33,718 nt of DNA from Citromicrobium sp. Its GTDB lineage: Bacteria; Pseudomonadota; Alphaproteobacteria; Sphingomonadales; Sphingomonadaceae. The stretch spans positions 1-33,718 of the forward strand of contig PAVA01000039.1 of the NCBI GenBank assembly GCA_002712945.1, in the 5' to 3' direction. Both the position numbers and the translations under genes were made by a program. Numbering within the stretch: position 1 is the stretch's first letter; every line of letters starts with the position of its first letter. The notes under the pieces were generated by a model that was given only the letters and a program-made list of their open reading frames with translations, was not told the origin of the DNA and did no database searches. Of this stretch, positions 32,545-33,718 are shown piece by piece.

Positions 32545-33699
32545 ATGACTGATACCAAGCCGACGCTCCGTCCGGAGCGCCCTTTCTTTTCGTCCGGTCC
32601 GACCGCCAAGTTTCCCGGCTGGTCGCTCGACAAGCTCCAAACCGAATCGCTGGGCCGTTCGCACCGTTCTTCGGTTGGCAAGGCGCGCCTGAAATACGCG
32701 ATCGACCTGTCGAAAGAGCTGCTCGGAATTCCCGAGGATTACCTCGTCGGGATCATGCCCGCCTCGGATACCGGCGCGCTCGAATGCGCGATGTGGACGA
32801 TGCTGGGCGCCGGCCCCGCCACGGTCGCCGCGTGGGAAAGCTTCGGCAATGTCTGGATCCAGGACGCGGTCAAGCAGCTGAAGCTGCCGAACCTGCAGGT
32901 GCTCGACGCGCCTTATGGCGAAATCCCCGATCTCAATTCGATCCCGCAGGACAACGACGTCGTCTTCACCTGGAACGGGACGACATCCGGCGCGCGCATT
33001 CCCAACACCGACTGGCTTGAGCCAGGCCGCAAGGGGATCACTATCAACGACGCGACCAGCGCTATCTTCGCGCAGGAGATGGACTGGCCCAAGCTCGATG
33101 CGACGACCTATTCCTGGCAGAAGGTGATGGGCTCCGAAGCGCAGCACGGCATGCTGATCCTCAGCCCCAAGGCGGTCGAGCGGATCGAAAGCTACGATCC
33201 CGAATGGCCGCTGCCCAAGCTGTTCCGCCTGAAGAAGGGCGGCAAGCTCAACACCGCGATCTTCGAGGGCGCGACGATCAACACGCCCTCGATGCTGGCG
33301 ACCGAGGATTACATCGCCGCGCTCGAATGGGCGAAGTCGATCGGCGGGCTGCCCGCGATGATCGAACGCGCCAACGCCAATGCCAAGGTGCTGACCGACT
33401 GGATCGAGGCGACGCCTTACGTGCGCAACATGGTCGACGATCCGGCCAAGCGGACCAACACCGGCGTGTGCTTCGTCTTCCAGGGAGAGTGGTTCGATAG
33501 TCTCTCGGAAGACGAGCAGGCCGCGGTGCCCGGCAAGATTTACAAGATGCTGGAAGCCGAAGGCGTCGGCTACGACTTCAACGGCTATCGCGACGCCCCG
33601 CCGAGCTTGCGCATCTGGTGCGGCGGTACGGTGGAGAGCGAAGACATCGCGCGCCTGCTGCCGTGGATCGAGTGGGCCTTCGCCGAGCTGCAGAAGTAG
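32545..33699 (+). CDS. serC: phosphoserine aminotransferase SerC
   Basis: A 384-residue class V PLP aminotransferase converting 3-phosphohydroxypyruvate and glutamate to phosphoserine, the second step of serine synthesis. The start ATG 32545 is preceded by AAGGAG about 9 nt upstream; the frame is open to 32401 but the added part looks non-coding. Markers are FFSSGPTAKFPGW (14-26), GRSHRSSVGKARL, IMPASDTGALECAMW (phosphate loop), VVFTWNGTTSGAR, NDATSAIFA, and the Schiff-base Lys193 in TTYSWQKVMGSEAQHG. The C-terminal YRDAPPSLRIWCGGTVESEDI block is normal. It is the longer alphaproteobacterial type (about 380-390 residues). Usually serA follows; the window ends 19 bases later, so this cannot be seen. 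Confidence 0.96.
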   Translation: MTDTKPTLRPERPFFSSGPTAKFPGWSLDKLQTESLGRSHRSSVGKARLKYAIDLSKELLGIPEDYLVGIMPASDTGALECAMWTMLGAGPATVAAWESFGNVWIQDAVKQLKLPNLQVLDAPYGEIPDLNSIPQDNDVVFTWNGTTSGARIPNTDWLEPGRKGITINDATSAIFAQEMDWPKLDATTYSWQKVMGSEAQHGMLILSPKAVERIESYDPEWPLPKLFRLKKGGKLNTAIFEGATINTPSMLATEDYIAALEWAKSIGGLPAMIERANANAKVLTDWIEATPYVRNMVDDPAKRTNTGVCFVFQGEWFDSLSEDEQAAVPGKIYKMLEAEGVGYDFNGYRDAPPSLRIWCGGTVESEDIARLLPWIEWAFAELQK

Positions 33700-33718
33700 G
33701 CTCGCGCCACCCGTGTGA

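Overview
The window is GC-rich and densely packed with housekeeping, sulfur-assimilation and microaerobic-respiration genes. Gene content suggests a member of the Alphaproteobacteria, most likely Sphingomonadales (Erythrobacteraceae-like). Supporting signs are the cobA-DUF2849-cysI-DUF934-cysH sulfur cluster, a ccoNOQPGHIS cluster under FNR/FixK-type boxes, an FnrL with alphaproteobacterial cysteine spacing, OmpW, and two kinds of small palindromic repeats that I associate with this order. The taxonomic call is inference from gene content, not a measured similarity.

Layout. 1-5.6 kb, + strand: the end of a SPOR-domain protein (cut by the window edge at a 12-G run), a YbjN-like protein, a BI-1/YccA membrane protein with a clear promoter and terminator, a polyproline lipoprotein, tRNA-Ala(CGC), obgE and an atypical SDR epimerase. 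5.6-9.6 kb, - strand: a translationally coupled sulfate/sulfite assimilation operon (cobA, DUF2849, cysI, DUF934, cysH). 9.7-15.1 kb, - strand: a frameshifted lipoprotein, an MscS channel, a cystathionine beta-lyase-like gene, a 3-mercaptopyruvate sulfurtransferase and a proline-rich membrane protein. 15.3-18.7 kb: queF, fnrL, ompW and hemN. 18.7-27.0 kb, - strand: the complete cbb3 oxidase operon ccoNOQPGHIS plus two small uncharacterised genes. 27.1-28.4 kb: a second Crp/Fnr regulator without Fe-S cysteines, tRNA-Thr(TGU) and a TM2 protein. 28.4-33.7 kb: a DUF429 protein coupled to rarA, a small membrane protein, a GT4 glycosyltransferase and serC.

How it works together. FnrL (15767-16483) should sense oxygen through a 4Fe-4S cluster and bind TTGAT-N4-ATCAA. 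Three such boxes occur: between ompW and hemN, upstream of ccoN, and upstream of the second Crp/Fnr gene. This looks like a compact low-oxygen regulon covering high-affinity oxidase, oxygen-independent heme synthesis and an outer-membrane porin, with a FixK-like second tier. The sulfur operon supplies siroheme (CobA) to its own sulfite reductase (CysI).

The most unusual observation is that two structurally similar but sequence-distinct palindromic repeats sit inside reading frames of that one sulfur operon. An 82-bp element lies in frame inside cysI and adds about 27 residues. A ~77-bp element supplies the C-terminal tail of cobA right up to its ATGA junction with the next gene. Other points are a one-base frameshift in a lipoprotein gene, a Cys-rich exported peptide at the end of the cco operon, and hairpins in the leaders of serC and the second fnr gene. 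No CRISPR array, prophage, transposase or rRNA was seen, and no gap between genes exceeds 300 bases.
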